The notes: generated from the letters alone by a model not told the origin. Numbered from the stretch's first letter, positions 25,553 through 33,442 are shown. The stretch: DNA of 64,000 bases from Paucisalibacillus globulus (GCF_900184735.1 NZ_LT855393.1:1-64000); one strand, 5' to 3'. Translations and numbers: made by a program.

Positions 25553-26347
25553 CTAAGAATTACTCTTTTCCTTTGTAATTGTATGTAAGCAAATAGCCGT
25601 AAACAAAATACCACTGATTAAATTACCAAAGGTCACCGGGATTTGGTTCCACACCCACCAATCTCCAAAACTTATATCTGCCCCCAGCATCATTGCTGCT
25701 GGAATGACAAACATATTAACAACCGCGTGTTCAAATCCTTGAGCAAAAAATATAAAAACCGGAATCCACATCGCAGCAATTTTCCCAATGGTTGCCTGTG
25801 AGGTAAAAGCCATCACGGCACCCATCGTCACCATCCAGTTACATAATAGAGCCTTTACAAAAACAACCACATACCCGTTACTACCATATCCCTTATAATC
25901 GAGCGTTTTACTTTCCGCAACCGCGATAATCTTATCGATAACAGTTGCATCAAATGAATGACCAAACTTAGTAATCGCGATATAGAAAAGAAATGCATAA
26001 AACACACTACCAATTAAATTCCCGGTAAAAGCCCATGTGAAATTACGTAATATCTTCGGTGTTGTGGTGAGTCCTCTTAATCTCGCAATAGGCAGCATCG
26101 CAAATGATCCTGTAACAAGTTCTAGATTTAACAAAAGAATTAACACGAAACCAGTTGGAAAAACTATTGCCCCAACGATGTCTAGTCCTGTCTGAGTGGA
26201 AGCTTGGTAAGCTAAAGTAGTGGCATACCCCAAAAATGCACCTGACAAAAATCCTTTTATTAAGATATGTAGGATAGATAGGTTTGCTTTTTTCTGTCCA
26301 GCAACTGCAATGGTTTGAATAACTTCATTTGGTCTTACGTAATCCAT
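25553..26347 (-). CDS. Formate/nitrite transporter family channel
   Basis: A 264-residue membrane channel of the FNT family (FocA/NirC), which passes formate, nitrite or hydrosulfide. Six membrane segments are seen, with the family's conserved parts FLSGAFLGYATTLAYQ, NLELVTGSFAMLP, ALLCNWMVTMGAVMAF and FEHAVVNMFVIPAAMMLGAD (pore-lining His in EHxVxNM). GGGAGG places the start at ATG 26347, not the ATG five codons earlier. An Fnr-like palindrome lies about 60 bp upstream, which suggests expression without oxygen. Cargo cannot be assigned from sequence alone. Confidence 0.9.
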   Translation of the reverse strand: MDYVRPNEVIQTIAVAGQKKANLSILHILIKGFLSGAFLGYATTLAYQASTQTGLDIVGAIVFPTGFVLILLLNLELVTGSFAMLPIARLRGLTTTPKILRNFTWAFTGNLIGSVFYAFLFYIAITKFGHSFDATVIDKIIAVAESKTLDYKGYGSNGYVVVFVKALLCNWMVTMGAVMAFTSQATIGKIAAMWIPVFIFFAQGFEHAVVNMFVIPAAMMLGADISFGDWWVWNQIPVTFGNLISGILFTAICLHTITKEKSNS

Positions 26348-26405
26348 CAATATTCCTCCCATAAGGAATTTTTCATTTATTTTATCTAGGGAGGAAGTAA
26401 TAACC

Positions 26406-26421
26406 TGTGTATTATGTCACA
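26406..26421. promoter_or_regulatory. Fnr/Crp-like palindrome upstream of the FNT channel
   Basis: TGTGT-ATTATG-TCACA matches TGTGA-N6-TCACA at nine of ten positions. The centre is about 66 bp upstream of the start codon of the FNT gene, a suitable place for anaerobic activation. Fnr itself is not in the window. Confidence 0.5.
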
Positions 26422-26481
26422 ATTACAAAATGAAAACATAATTCAGGTGAAAGTGTTCAAAATAAAGTCAAAAACATAACC

Positions 26482-27234
26482 TTACTTTTTCTTTTTAGCT
26501 TTTATGATAAACGTAGCCGGAACTAACTTTGCCTTTTCTACTGAGTACCACCTAAGATCATTACCTTCTGGAACAATATCCGGCAAAACAACATCATCTA
26601 TAACTTTCTCAATCTCAAAACCAACTTTTATCAACGTATTAATATAGGTAGTTAACTTTCTATGATAAATAATGACAGAGTGATTCCATGCTTCATTATA
26701 TTCCGGTCCTTCTTCTAGATAGGACTTTTCAAAAGTAAACTTAGGACCATCCCGTTTCACACGGTCATGAATCGGGTGCTCCCAGCTAAATATAAATGTT
26801 CCACCAGGAATCAAATAGCTATGTATGTTTTCCAGTGTTTTCTCCAGATCCACCGTCCAACCTAATGCATAAATGGAATAGGCAATATCAAAGTAATTGG
26901 TTGGAAGACCTGGGTTCTCTTCCATTGGCGATTCGAACAACTTCACCAATGCTTGTTGTCCCACAAGCAATTCAGTAGCTGTCTCAATTTGCTTGGTTGT
27001 CAGGTCGATTCCCCAAAGTTCCAGAGCACCTTTACTTCCCATATACTCTAGGGAATGACCGCTCCCACAGCCAATATCAAGTACCTTTTTCCCTTGTATG
27101 TCCCCAAAAAGATTTAGATCGTCCTCTGTAGGTGCAAGTGGTCCTAGCTCCGGAAGGGCTGTTCTTCCGAAGAAACGTTTCGCAGACTTCTCCCATCCTT
27201 GTTTATTGATTTGAATCATTTCACTCGTTTTCAC
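26482..27234 (-). CDS. Class I SAM-dependent methyltransferase
   Basis: A 250-residue methyltransferase of the UbiE/type-11 group. Motif I is KKVLDIGCGSGHSLEYM (about 49-65), followed by LWGIDLTTKQIETA and FDIAYSIYALGWTVDLEKTL. The N-terminus (NKQGWEKSAKRFFGRTALPE) is typical of Bacillus small-molecule methyltransferases. The start is GTG at 27234 with AAGGGGGTAAA upstream. The substrate is unknown. It is not closely similar to the other methyltransferase at 24796. Confidence 0.82.
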   Translation of the reverse strand: MKTSEMIQINKQGWEKSAKRFFGRTALPELGPLAPTEDDLNLFGDIQGKKVLDIGCGSGHSLEYMGSKGALELWGIDLTTKQIETATELLVGQQALVKLFESPMEENPGLPTNYFDIAYSIYALGWTVDLEKTLENIHSYLIPGGTFIFSWEHPIHDRVKRDGPKFTFEKSYLEEGPEYNEAWNHSVIIYHRKLTTYINTLIKVGFEIEKVIDDVVLPDIVPEGNDLRWYSVEKAKLVPATFIIKAKKKK

Positions 27235-27341
27235 TCAATTTACCCCCTTATTTGTTTCTAATATTCTAACAAACATTTAAAATAATGATATAGCAATTAA
27301 ATGACAACTAAAATCTGCTGATTTTATAGGAGGACTACAAA

Positions 27342-27743
27342 ATGAAAAAGGGTTGGCTCATATTTATCCTACTAACCTTAGTAATCATAACCGGCTGTAG
27401 CAGTAAAGAAAGTTTGATTAACAGAATAGACATTGATTTTCCTGAAGGGGAAGACAAAATGATTGTGGAGGAAGAAACTATTCATCAGTTTTCAACTATT
27501 TGGGAGACAATAGAGAAAAAACAGGGTGAAGAAAAGCCAGATGATAATGAATCGGTAAAGTTAACTCTATTTATTTCAACCGATTCTAATAAGCCAGAAA
27601 GACTGTACGAGTTTTCTATTTGGTTTACTGACGTCGGAGCTTCGATTTGGGATCATGAAAATGAAGGACTCGGAACACTAGAAATCGATGAATCAAAAGA
27701 ACTTCAGAATATTTTGGAAAACAACTCGAAACCTGGAATATAG
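27342..27743 (+). CDS. Hypothetical lipoprotein
   Basis: A 133-residue exported lipoprotein with lipobox ITGC (Cys19) followed by SSKES. The mature part is acidic and strand-rich (DKMIVEEETIHQFSTIWETI, YEFSIWFTDVGASIWDHE) with no family I can name. TAGGAGGACTACAAA is a strong ribosome site. It is probably monocistronic. Confidence 0.7.
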   Translation: MKKGWLIFILLTLVIITGCSSKESLINRIDIDFPEGEDKMIVEEETIHQFSTIWETIEKKQGEEKPDDNESVKLTLFISTDSNKPERLYEFSIWFTDVGASIWDHENEGLGTLEIDESKELQNILENNSKPGI

Positions 27744-27813
27744 AGTGATACACTTATAGTAAGAAATAGCTGTCTAGAGAACAGCATAAGAATATTAAAA
27801 GGGGGTAATATCG

Positions 27814-28008
27814 GTGACACTTACATTAGCAGCATCTATCAGTGAGTTCCACGTTGGGGATATGTTAATTCAATTGCTATTCTTCGCTATCCCTATATTG
27901 TTGATTATTCTCGTAGTATTCGTACTTCTGAATGCCAAAAAGCGAAAAGACCGACTAGATAGACTGGAAGAAAAGATGGATGAACTTCAAGCTAAAATAG
28001 ACGACTAG
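27814..28008 (+). CDS. Small membrane protein with coiled-coil tail (DUF4083-like)
   Basis: A 64-residue protein with a short extracellular N-terminus, one membrane segment (about 19-40) and a charged tail with heptads (RLDRLEEKMDELQAKIDD). This fits the small Bacillus DUF4083-type proteins of unknown function (family from memory). The start is GTG with AAAAGGGGGT upstream. The tail may allow dimerisation. Confidence 0.65.
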   Translation: MTLTLAASISEFHVGDMLIQLLFFAIPILLIILVVFVLLNAKKRKDRLDRLEEKMDELQAKIDD

Positions 28009-28111
28009 ATATATTTTACCATTTTGACACCCATGACTATTGAATGATTACCAACTACTTGTTTTAGGCTACAATGAAGATAAGCATGGTGAGTCGTTAG
28101 GGTGGGATTTT

Positions 28112-28150
28112 CACTCCCCTCTGGAACCAATTGATTGGTGAAAGGAGGGG
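28112..28150 (+). promoter_or_regulatory. Hairpin that hides the toxin ribosome site
   Basis: CCCCTC (28116-28121) can pair with GAGGGG (28145-28150), part of the AAAGGAGGGG ribosome site. Between them lies a second perfect hairpin, ACCAAT-TG-ATTGGT (28126-28139), bringing the arms together. Such sequestration is typical of type I toxin mRNAs. Confidence 0.5.
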
Positions 28151-28155
28151 TGCCT

Positions 28156-28269
28156 TTGGAGAATTTAGTAATATCAATTTTGATGTTACTAGTGGCAGCG
28201 GGTTCATTTTTGATATCATTGCTGGAGTTCGTAAGGCAGTTAATTGACGACAAGATTAACAAAAAGTGA
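28156..28269 (+). CDS. Putative type I toxin, holin-like small membrane peptide
   Basis: A 37-residue peptide starting at TTG with a very strong AAAGGAGGGG site 6 bp upstream. It has one hydrophobic helix (MENLVISILMLLVAAGSFL through LLEFV) and a charged tail ending DDKINKK. This is the usual form of the 'putative holin-like toxin' peptides of Firmicutes (TxpA/BsrG type), which damage the membrane unless an antisense RNA holds them off. The stop codon lies next to a large terminator, which would be part of the overlap with an antisense RNA. The antisense promoter is not identified. Confidence 0.62.
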   Translation: MENLVISILMLLVAAGSFLISLLEFVRQLIDDKINKK

Positions 28270-28316
28270 ACCCCCACCCGTGACGGCTAAATCACTATAA
28301 GGTGAGGGTTCTTTTG
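28268..28316 (+). terminator. Terminator of the toxin mRNA
   Basis: GAACCC-CCACC and GGTG-AGGGTTC form the outer stem, with an inner GTGA/TCAC pairing, followed by TTTT. It begins at the toxin stop codon. Confidence 0.75.
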
Positions 28317-28380
28317 TTCATTTTTACAGTTGTAAGATGTTCAGAGGGGATCCCACACCTGAACTACAAACCATGCGGAG

Positions 28381-28411
28381 CCGGGGATGTTCGGTAGCAT
28401 CCTCGGTTCAT
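28381..28411 (+). terminator. GC-rich hairpin downstream of the toxin
   Basis: CCGGGGATG and CATCCTCGG form a 9-position stem with one mismatch around TTCGGTAG, followed by TTCATTTT. It may be a second terminator or part of a small RNA between the toxin and the next gene. Confidence 0.4.
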
Positions 28412-28492
28412 TTTATGCTGATTTTAGTCATATTATACCCACTGCTACCTCTATTGTCTACACCTTTGTAAATTCACTACTCATACATATAA

Positions 28493-28520
28493 TTAACTTT
28501 CAAAATATTTATGCTATAAT
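28493..28520 (+). promoter_or_regulatory. Promoter of the 28552 gene
   Basis: TTAACT (28493-28498) and TATAAT (28515-28520) with 16 bp between them, just upstream of the ribosome site. Confidence 0.55.
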
Positions 28521-28551
28521 TTCCAAAAAGGTGTATGGGGGGAAATTGTTT

Positions 28552-28932
28552 ATGAAAAATATAGAAGAAGTGTTAACAGAGTATTACAATAGCTGGACCG
28601 ATGGTTTTAAGACGAAGACTGATGTTGAGATAAAATACTTTATGTCAAAAAAATTCACCGGATACTGGGCCTTCTCAGGTATTGAAAAACCGGAAGAATA
28701 TGATTATGACTATGATATTGTATCAGTCTTAGAACAGTATGATGAATTCACTCATAAGGAATTTGAGGTACTCTCCACAACGATACGGAAGAACGGGAAG
28801 AATTACTTAATCTTTGGTACGGAGTCCAGTACCATTCAAGGACAAACACACCGTGCTAAATGTTTGTATACATGGGAATTGGAAAGCGGCGAATGGAAAC
28901 TAGTTAGGGAATATATCGAAATGGAAAGTTAA
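28552..28932 (+). CDS. NTF2/SnoaL-like protein
   Basis: A 126-residue cytosolic protein that reads as a cystatin-like NTF2/SnoaL fold: N-terminal helix (IEEVLTEYYNSWTDGF), a mid-part on tracking size (YFMSKKFTGYWAFSGIEKPE), then strands TIRKNGKNYLIFGTESSTI and YTWELESGEWKLVREYIE. Function unknown; such folds bind small ligands or act as enzymes. The ATG at 28552 has TATGGGGGGAAA upstream; the open frame extends back to 28387, but that part crosses the promoter and is not coding. A TPR gene follows 24 bp later. Confidence 0.65.
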   Translation: MKNIEEVLTEYYNSWTDGFKTKTDVEIKYFMSKKFTGYWAFSGIEKPEEYDYDYDIVSVLEQYDEFTHKEFEVLSTTIRKNGKNYLIFGTESSTIQGQTHRAKCLYTWELESGEWKLVREYIEMES

Positions 28933-28956
28933 CAGAGGGAAGGGCAGTCAACGTAA

Positions 28957-29436
28957 ATGGAAAAAATAGATAAAGCAATATCACTAAGAAAACAAGAAAA
29001 GCTAACCGAATCTAATATACTATTGTTAGAACTTGTGAAAGAATATCCCAATCATCCAGAGATAAATTATCAGTGTGCTTGGAGTTTCGATGTATTAGGA
29101 GAGGAAACAAAAGCAGTACCTTATTATGTGCGAGCAATTGAACTAGGCTTATCAGGCGAAACATTAGAGGGAGCCATGTTAGGGCTAGGCAGCACCTATC
29201 GCACACTAGGTGACTACGAAAGCTCAAATAGAACATTCGAAAAGGGCATAGAATTATTTCCTAACAATCATACATTTAAAGTCTTTTATGCGATGACTTT
29301 ATATAACTTGAAGGAACACGACAAGGCAATGGAATTATTGTTAACTTCCTTAATCGATACGACTTCTGACAAAGATATTTTAAGCTATGAAAAAGCAATT
29401 CGGTTTTATGCAAATAAACTGGATCAGGTGTGGTAG
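28957..29436 (+). CDS. Tetratricopeptide-repeat protein
   Basis: A 159-residue soluble protein of stacked helix pairs. TPR-like units start at about 2 (AISLRKQEKLTESNILLLEL), 36 (YQCAWSFDVLGEETKAVPYY), 71 (MLGLGSTYRTLGDYESSNRT) and 105 (KVFYAMTLYNLKEHDKAMEL). It probably binds another protein. It lies directly after the NTF2-like gene and is likely cotranscribed. Similar TPR proteins in Bacillus are uncharacterised. Confidence 0.82.
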   Translation: MEKIDKAISLRKQEKLTESNILLLELVKEYPNHPEINYQCAWSFDVLGEETKAVPYYVRAIELGLSGETLEGAMLGLGSTYRTLGDYESSNRTFEKGIELFPNNHTFKVFYAMTLYNLKEHDKAMELLLTSLIDTTSDKDILSYEKAIRFYANKLDQVW

Positions 29437-29446
29437 TAGAGTTCAA

Positions 29447-29489
29447 ACATCGTAAAGAGCAAATGTCCCTAGCATGCCCCTTACGATGT
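29447..29489. terminator. Hairpin between convergent TPR and hydrolase genes
   Basis: ACATCGTAA and TTACGATGT flank a 25-nt loop between two converging genes. No T run follows, so function as a terminator is doubtful. Confidence 0.35.
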
Positions 29490-29497
29490 AATAAGCT

Positions 29498-30904
29498 CTA
29501 AAAAGCAAAAATATGATTCCCGATTGTAGTAGAAACATCTCGACTTCTTAGATAGCTACTGGATGTTTTGTCTGGATTATAGAAGAACAATGCACCATTT
29601 GTTGGGGCTTCTCCATTTATTGCCCGTTCTGCTGCTTCATAGTTTTGGGCATTTGGTTTAGCAGTATGAATGACACCTGTTTCTGCTGGTGTAAATTGAT
29701 AATAGCCATAGCTTTTTTCAAATAGGACTGATTTAACATCATTAGGAAAAAGAGGGCTATTAACCCGGTTCATAATGACAGCACCAATAGCAATCTGTCC
29801 CTCTAATGATTCTCCTCGACCTTCACTGTATATCATCTTTGCAAGCCATTCCACTTCTTCTTGGTTCACCGCTATCTCTTGTTCTGATTGGACCGATGAA
29901 TTCGTCGTTGGCGTTGTTACTGTAACCCCAGTAGGGATAATCAACTTCTGGCCAATATTCAGGATATCGGAGGACAGATTATTAGCTTGCTTGATTGCAT
30001 CCACTGTTGTTCCGTTTCCCTTAGCAAGTAGAAATAATGTATCCCCTGAAACAACTGTATGAGTAGTTGTAGTTGTTTGCAACGGTGCAGGGCTGCCACT
30101 AGAAGGAATCGTCAATGCTTGCCCAATGCTTAAAGTATTAGTGGATAAGTTATTAGCTTGTTTAATCGCATCCACCGTGGTTCCATTTTGTTGGGCAACA
30201 CTGTATAACGTATCTCCAGATACAACCTTATAGGAGGTTGTTGGGGCTGGAGATGGGGTTTCTATAGGTGTTGGGGCAGTCTGAGAAGTATTTCCAGAAG
30301 GAATCCTCAGCGTCTGCCCAATACTTAAGATATTCGATGATAGATTATTAGCTTGCTTAATGGCATCCACCGTGGTCCCATTTTGTTTGGCAATACTATA
30401 TAATGTATCTCCAGATACAATCTTATACGAAGTCGTTTCCGCCTGGAATGGGGCTGATGTCGTACCAGTTGGAATGGTTAACTTCTGTCCGATGCTTAGT
30501 AAATCCGAAGACAAATGATTGGTCTGTTTAATCGCATCGACTGTTGTCCCCTTTTGCTTGGCAATACTGTACAATGTATCACCTGGTGAGACAATGTATG
30601 AGGACGGATCTGTCCGTGACTGCGTGACGGTAGCTTCTGCTGCAGATGCTTTCGTCATAGGAAGTGCACCTATTCCAATAGATGTCAGTAACATAGCCCC
30701 TGCCATAACCTTAACACTCTTTACTTTTAACGAAGGAAACCGCTTTTTAACAAAACTTACCGCTTCCTTCTCTATATTAGTTTCTTGATCCTTGGAGGCA
30801 ATTCCTAACTCACTTGAAAATTCCGTTAGATTCTCATCCATATATAGAATAACTTCAATTCCATCTTCTGTTTCATTTATTTTGTATCGAGTAAAAGGCC
30901 CCAA
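29498..30904 (-). CDS. Cell-wall hydrolase: four LysM domains plus SleB-type catalytic domain
   Basis: A 468-residue protein. Residues 1-60 are a cytosolic-looking domain (YKINETEDGIEVILYMDE), then one hydrophobic stretch (about 68-90) ending in KASAAE, four LysM repeats (about 102-146, 158-202, 222-267, 281-326; each SYKIVSGDTLYSIAKQ-like) and a C-terminal hydrolase_2 (SleB/CwlJ) domain (about 348-468: EVEWLAKMIYSEGRGESLEG, GYYQFTP, GALFFYN). It should bind peptidoglycan and cleave it. The start is TTG with AAAAGGGGTG upstream. The N-terminal domain before the export signal is unusual and makes it a likely membrane-anchored or sporulation-linked enzyme. Confidence 0.88.
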   Translation of the reverse strand: MGPFTRYKINETEDGIEVILYMDENLTEFSSELGIASKDQETNIEKEAVSFVKKRFPSLKVKSVKVMAGAMLLTSIGIGALPMTKASAAEATVTQSRTDPSSYIVSPGDTLYSIAKQKGTTVDAIKQTNHLSSDLLSIGQKLTIPTGTTSAPFQAETTSYKIVSGDTLYSIAKQNGTTVDAIKQANNLSSNILSIGQTLRIPSGNTSQTAPTPIETPSPAPTTSYKVVSGDTLYSVAQQNGTTVDAIKQANNLSTNTLSIGQALTIPSSGSPAPLQTTTTTHTVVSGDTLFLLAKGNGTTVDAIKQANNLSSDILNIGQKLIIPTGVTVTTPTTNSSVQSEQEIAVNQEEVEWLAKMIYSEGRGESLEGQIAIGAVIMNRVNSPLFPNDVKSVLFEKSYGYYQFTPAETGVIHTAKPNAQNYEAAERAINGEAPTNGALFFYNPDKTSSSYLRSRDVSTTIGNHIFAF

Positions 30905-30958
30905 TAGTTACACCCCTTTTACTCTTTACTATCTCCATTCTTGTAACTTTTACTTCTA

Positions 30959-31156
30959 TTAATTTGTTAACGAGTCAATGGCAAGTAAAAACCTTTCATA
31001 ACTCTCTAAACCTAAGGTATTTCGATTACCACGAAAAAGCCTTTGAAACGCAATCTCTTTTGCCTCCACTATAGGACATTCCTTCGTATTCATAATTAAT
31101 TTCAGATATGCCACAAAGTAATCCTTAGTCAAAGCTCCACCGCGATTTAATACCAT
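30959..31156 (-). CDS. Small hypothetical protein
   Basis: A 65-residue protein (DYFVAYLKLIMNTKECPIVE, FQRLFRGNRNTLGLESYERF) that I do not recognise. It looks helical and soluble. AGAGGTGAT is well placed before the ATG, and the gene begins 18 bp after the GNAT gene, so it is likely the last gene of the arsR-flavoprotein-GNAT operon. Confidence 0.55.
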   Translation of the reverse strand: MVLNRGGALTKDYFVAYLKLIMNTKECPIVEAKEIAFQRLFRGNRNTLGLESYERFLLAIDSLTN

Positions 31157-31174
31157 CCTATATCACCTCTGAAA

Positions 31175-31702
31175 TTAGAACCTTTTCTCAAGAAGAATAA
31201 CATCACGCCATACTCCGTCTAATTGCGCAATTCGTTCCCGGTATCCAACTTCACGAAAACCAAACTTCTTGTGTAAAGAAATACTTGCTTGATTCTCCGG
31301 AAAGATACTTGCTTGTAACATCCAAGAGCCATTATCTCTTGCAGACTTTACAATAGTATTCATGAGTTTCGAACCAATACCCTTTCCAGCATAATCTGGA
31401 TTAATATAAATACTTAGTTCATGGACACCTTGATATACCGCACGCCTTGAATAAGGTGTTAGCGCACTCCAACCAACCACAATTCCATTAAAAGTAGCAA
31501 CGAAACGACTATGCGATATGTGGTTCGCATCCCAAACTTCCCAAGTTGGGGTTTGGGTTTCAAAGGTAGCATTTTTAGTTTCGATACCTTTTGTATAAAT
31601 TTGCAATACTGCCTCATTATCTTCATTTCTCATTGGACGAATAGTAATAGGATGATCATGTAAGGTTTTATTAGGAGAAGAATTATCAGCCACTGCTTCC
31701 AT
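31175..31702 (-). CDS. GNAT acetyltransferase, phosphinothricin/arsinothricin-acetyltransferase-like (ArsN1 candidate)
   Basis: A GNAT enzyme of about 175 residues resembling phosphinothricin acetyltransferase: TIRPMRNEDNEAVLQIYTKG, the acetyl-CoA loop NPDYAGKGIGSKLMNTIV, and HELSIYI plus LHKKFGFREVGYRERI. Relatives in arsenic operons (ArsN1) acetylate the arsenic antibiotic arsinothricin; others act on phosphinothricin or methionine sulfone. It overlaps the flavoprotein gene. The start is uncertain: ATG at 31702 or GTG at 31693, both without a strong ribosome site, so coupling to the upstream gene is likely. The arsR context supports the arsenic role, but it is not proven. Confidence 0.75.
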   Translation of the reverse strand: MEAVADNSSPNKTLHDHPITIRPMRNEDNEAVLQIYTKGIETKNATFETQTPTWEVWDANHISHSRFVATFNGIVVGWSALTPYSRRAVYQGVHELSIYINPDYAGKGIGSKLMNTIVKSARDNGSWMLQASIFPENQASISLHKKFGFREVGYRERIAQLDGVWRDVILLEKRF

Positions 31703-32975
31703 CCCCACAGTCCGAAACACCAATAATTTGTAGTTGTTTTGGTGCTGGATTTACTTTACATACACCAGTTTCCGTTAGTTTTAACTCCACCTTCTTAGCC
31801 GCTTCTACGTCCCCAGAAATATACGCAACGATGGAGCGGACTTGTTCATACCCGGTTGTCATTAAAAAGGTAGGTGCGCGCCCATAGCTCTTGACTCCTG
31901 CAATGTAGAAGTTATGTTCCGGATGTCGCAATTCTTCCTCACCATGTGGTCTTACTGTCCCGCAGCTATGCAGATTCGGATCAATTAAAGGTGCCAGTTG
32001 TGGTGTGCTTTCCACTGCAGGATCCACCTTCAATCGTAGTTCCGATAAGAATGAGAAATCTGGTCTTGCCCCAGTATTTACGATTATTTCATCTACTTCA
32101 TGAACTACCGCGCCATTTGTAGAAGAAACAGTAAAACCTTTGACCCCTTGTTCAATCTCCTCCACATGAAAACCTGTAAATACATTCACTACCCCATTGT
32201 CTACGATTTTATGTGTTTTCGTACCAAGTGCCCCTCTCGCTTCTAAGGCATCACTTTCTTCCCCACCAAAAGCTTCTTGCACCTGTTGTTTCCGTACAAT
32301 CCATGAAATTGTTGTTTCCGGATAAAGTTCCTTAACCTGTGCTAAATCGTTCAGTGTATTTAATGCAGAATGACCACTTCCAATTACTGCGATGTGTTTG
32401 TTTTTATACTTCTCTATTTCTGCTTGAATGTTAGGAATGGTTGTGATGTTACGGTGCTTTAAATCCTCGTCTTGCCATACACCATCCGCAAAAGGAGGAT
32501 TTGGATTATTCCATGTTCCACTTGCATCAATAACAGCTTTTGCTTCTAGCTTCTTTGTCTGCCCCTTTGACTTCACATAAATAACAAACGGACTTTCATC
32601 ACGGTCAGTAGATTTCATTTTATCTTTATTTTTTCTCGTAATCGCAGTAACTTCTGTATGATATAATATTTTCCCGTTGAACAGAGGTAGTTTTGATAAT
32701 GGTTCAAGATATTCTTCTACGATTTCCTTCCCTGTTGGAAGTTTATCTGCTTCTGGTTCTATCCAATCGGTGTTATGTAGTATTTTCTTAGCTGCGGAAT
32801 TCATATTAAATTGCCATGGTGAGAATAGTTGCACATGCCCCCATTCCAGAAGGTTACTCCCTGCTCTTTCTCCTTTTTCAACGACTAAGAAGTCCTCATT
32901 CCGTTCATATAAATGCGCTGCTGCAGCTAACCCAATAGGCCCTGCCCCAATGACTAATGTAGGTAAGTTTTTCAC
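31686..32975 (-). CDS. FAD-dependent NAD(P)H oxidoreductase in an ars operon (ArsO-like)
   Basis: A 429-residue two-dinucleotide-fold flavoprotein. FAD motif GAGPIGLAAAAHLYERNED is near the N-terminus, the NAD(P) motif GSGHSALNTLNDLA is at mid-length, and INTGARPDF-like and HNFYIAGVKSYGRAPTFLM segments complete the FAD fold. Flavin monooxygenase-like proteins next to arsR (ArsO and similar) are frequent, but their reaction is not well settled. I start at GTG 32975, preceded by AAAGGGGG, 19 bp after arsR. It ends inside the GNAT gene. Confidence 0.75.
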   Translation of the reverse strand: MKNLPTLVIGAGPIGLAAAAHLYERNEDFLVVEKGERAGSNLLEWGHVQLFSPWQFNMNSAAKKILHNTDWIEPEADKLPTGKEIVEEYLEPLSKLPLFNGKILYHTEVTAITRKNKDKMKSTDRDESPFVIYVKSKGQTKKLEAKAVIDASGTWNNPNPPFADGVWQDEDLKHRNITTIPNIQAEIEKYKNKHIAVIGSGHSALNTLNDLAQVKELYPETTISWIVRKQQVQEAFGGEESDALEARGALGTKTHKIVDNGVVNVFTGFHVEEIEQGVKGFTVSSTNGAVVHEVDEIIVNTGARPDFSFLSELRLKVDPAVESTPQLAPLIDPNLHSCGTVRPHGEEELRHPEHNFYIAGVKSYGRAPTFLMTTGYEQVRSIVAYISGDVEAAKKVELKLTETGVCKVNPAPKQLQIIGVSDCGDGSSG

Positions 32976-32994
32976 GGTCCCATCCCCCTTTAAT

Positions 32995-33345
32995 TTAACA
33001 ACCACAAGTTAAATCAGATGTATCCTCGTTACTTGCTCTTCGGAATAAACAACATAACTCTTCTGAAAGTATTTGGTTCATGACTTCATTATTAATAGAA
33101 TAGTAGTGCCAAGTGCCTTTCTTTTCTCGTTCGATTAGATCTGCTTGCATAAGGATTTTTAGATGATAGGATAGCTTGGATTGTGCCATTTCCATTTCTT
33201 CTTCCAAATCACATACACAGATAGATTCTTCTTTGGAATCTGCTAACAAATTAAGCAGCTTTAACCTTTTTTCATCTGCAAGTGCCTTGAATGTCTTTTC
33301 ATATTGTTTAAAAGTAGCTTGTAACTCCTGTGCCTTGGTTCCCAT
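32995..33345 (-). CDS. arsR: ArsR-family repressor (first ars operon)
   Basis: A 116-residue winged-helix repressor. The metal site in the recognition-helix region reads ICVCDLEEE (the typical CVC of As(III)-sensing ArsR), followed by the helix MAQSKLSYHLKILMQADLIE, and the C-terminus carries a CC pair and a final CGC. It should release its operator when arsenite or antimonite binds. ATG at 33345 suits AAGGGGG better than the ATG at 33351. It is the first gene of arsR-flavoprotein-GNAT-small gene, and three palindromic operators lie just upstream. Confidence 0.88.
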   Translation of the reverse strand: MGTKAQELQATFKQYEKTFKALADEKRLKLLNLLADSKEESICVCDLEEEMEMAQSKLSYHLKILMQADLIEREKKGTWHYYSINNEVMNQILSEELCCLFRRASNEDTSDLTCGC

Positions 33346-33364
33346 TGCCATCCCCCTTCCATTA

Positions 33365-33442
33365 CATCAACTATTTTTGATGTTTAAAGTATATATCAAA
33401 TTATTTTGATGTTCAAGTGATATATCAAATTATTTTGATATA
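33365..33442. promoter_or_regulatory. Three ArsR-type operator palindromes
   Basis: ATCAA...TTGAT dyads occur at 33366-33381 (ATCAACTATTTTTGAT), 33395-33410 and 33424-33439 (both ATCAAATTATTTTGAT). The latter form is very near the published B. subtilis ArsR operator. Centres are 29 bp apart. The sites lie between the divergent arsR and the secreted-protein gene at 33512, so both may respond. Confidence 0.75.

Noticed and set aside
28005-28277. Minus-strand 90-codon frame opposite the toxin
   Set aside because: It is antisense to the toxin and its hairpins, has no ribosome site and no recognisable protein features.
28387-28551. Longer N-terminus for the NTF2-like protein
   Set aside because: It would cross a hairpin and the TTAACT/TATAAT promoter; the ATG at 28552 has the ribosome site.
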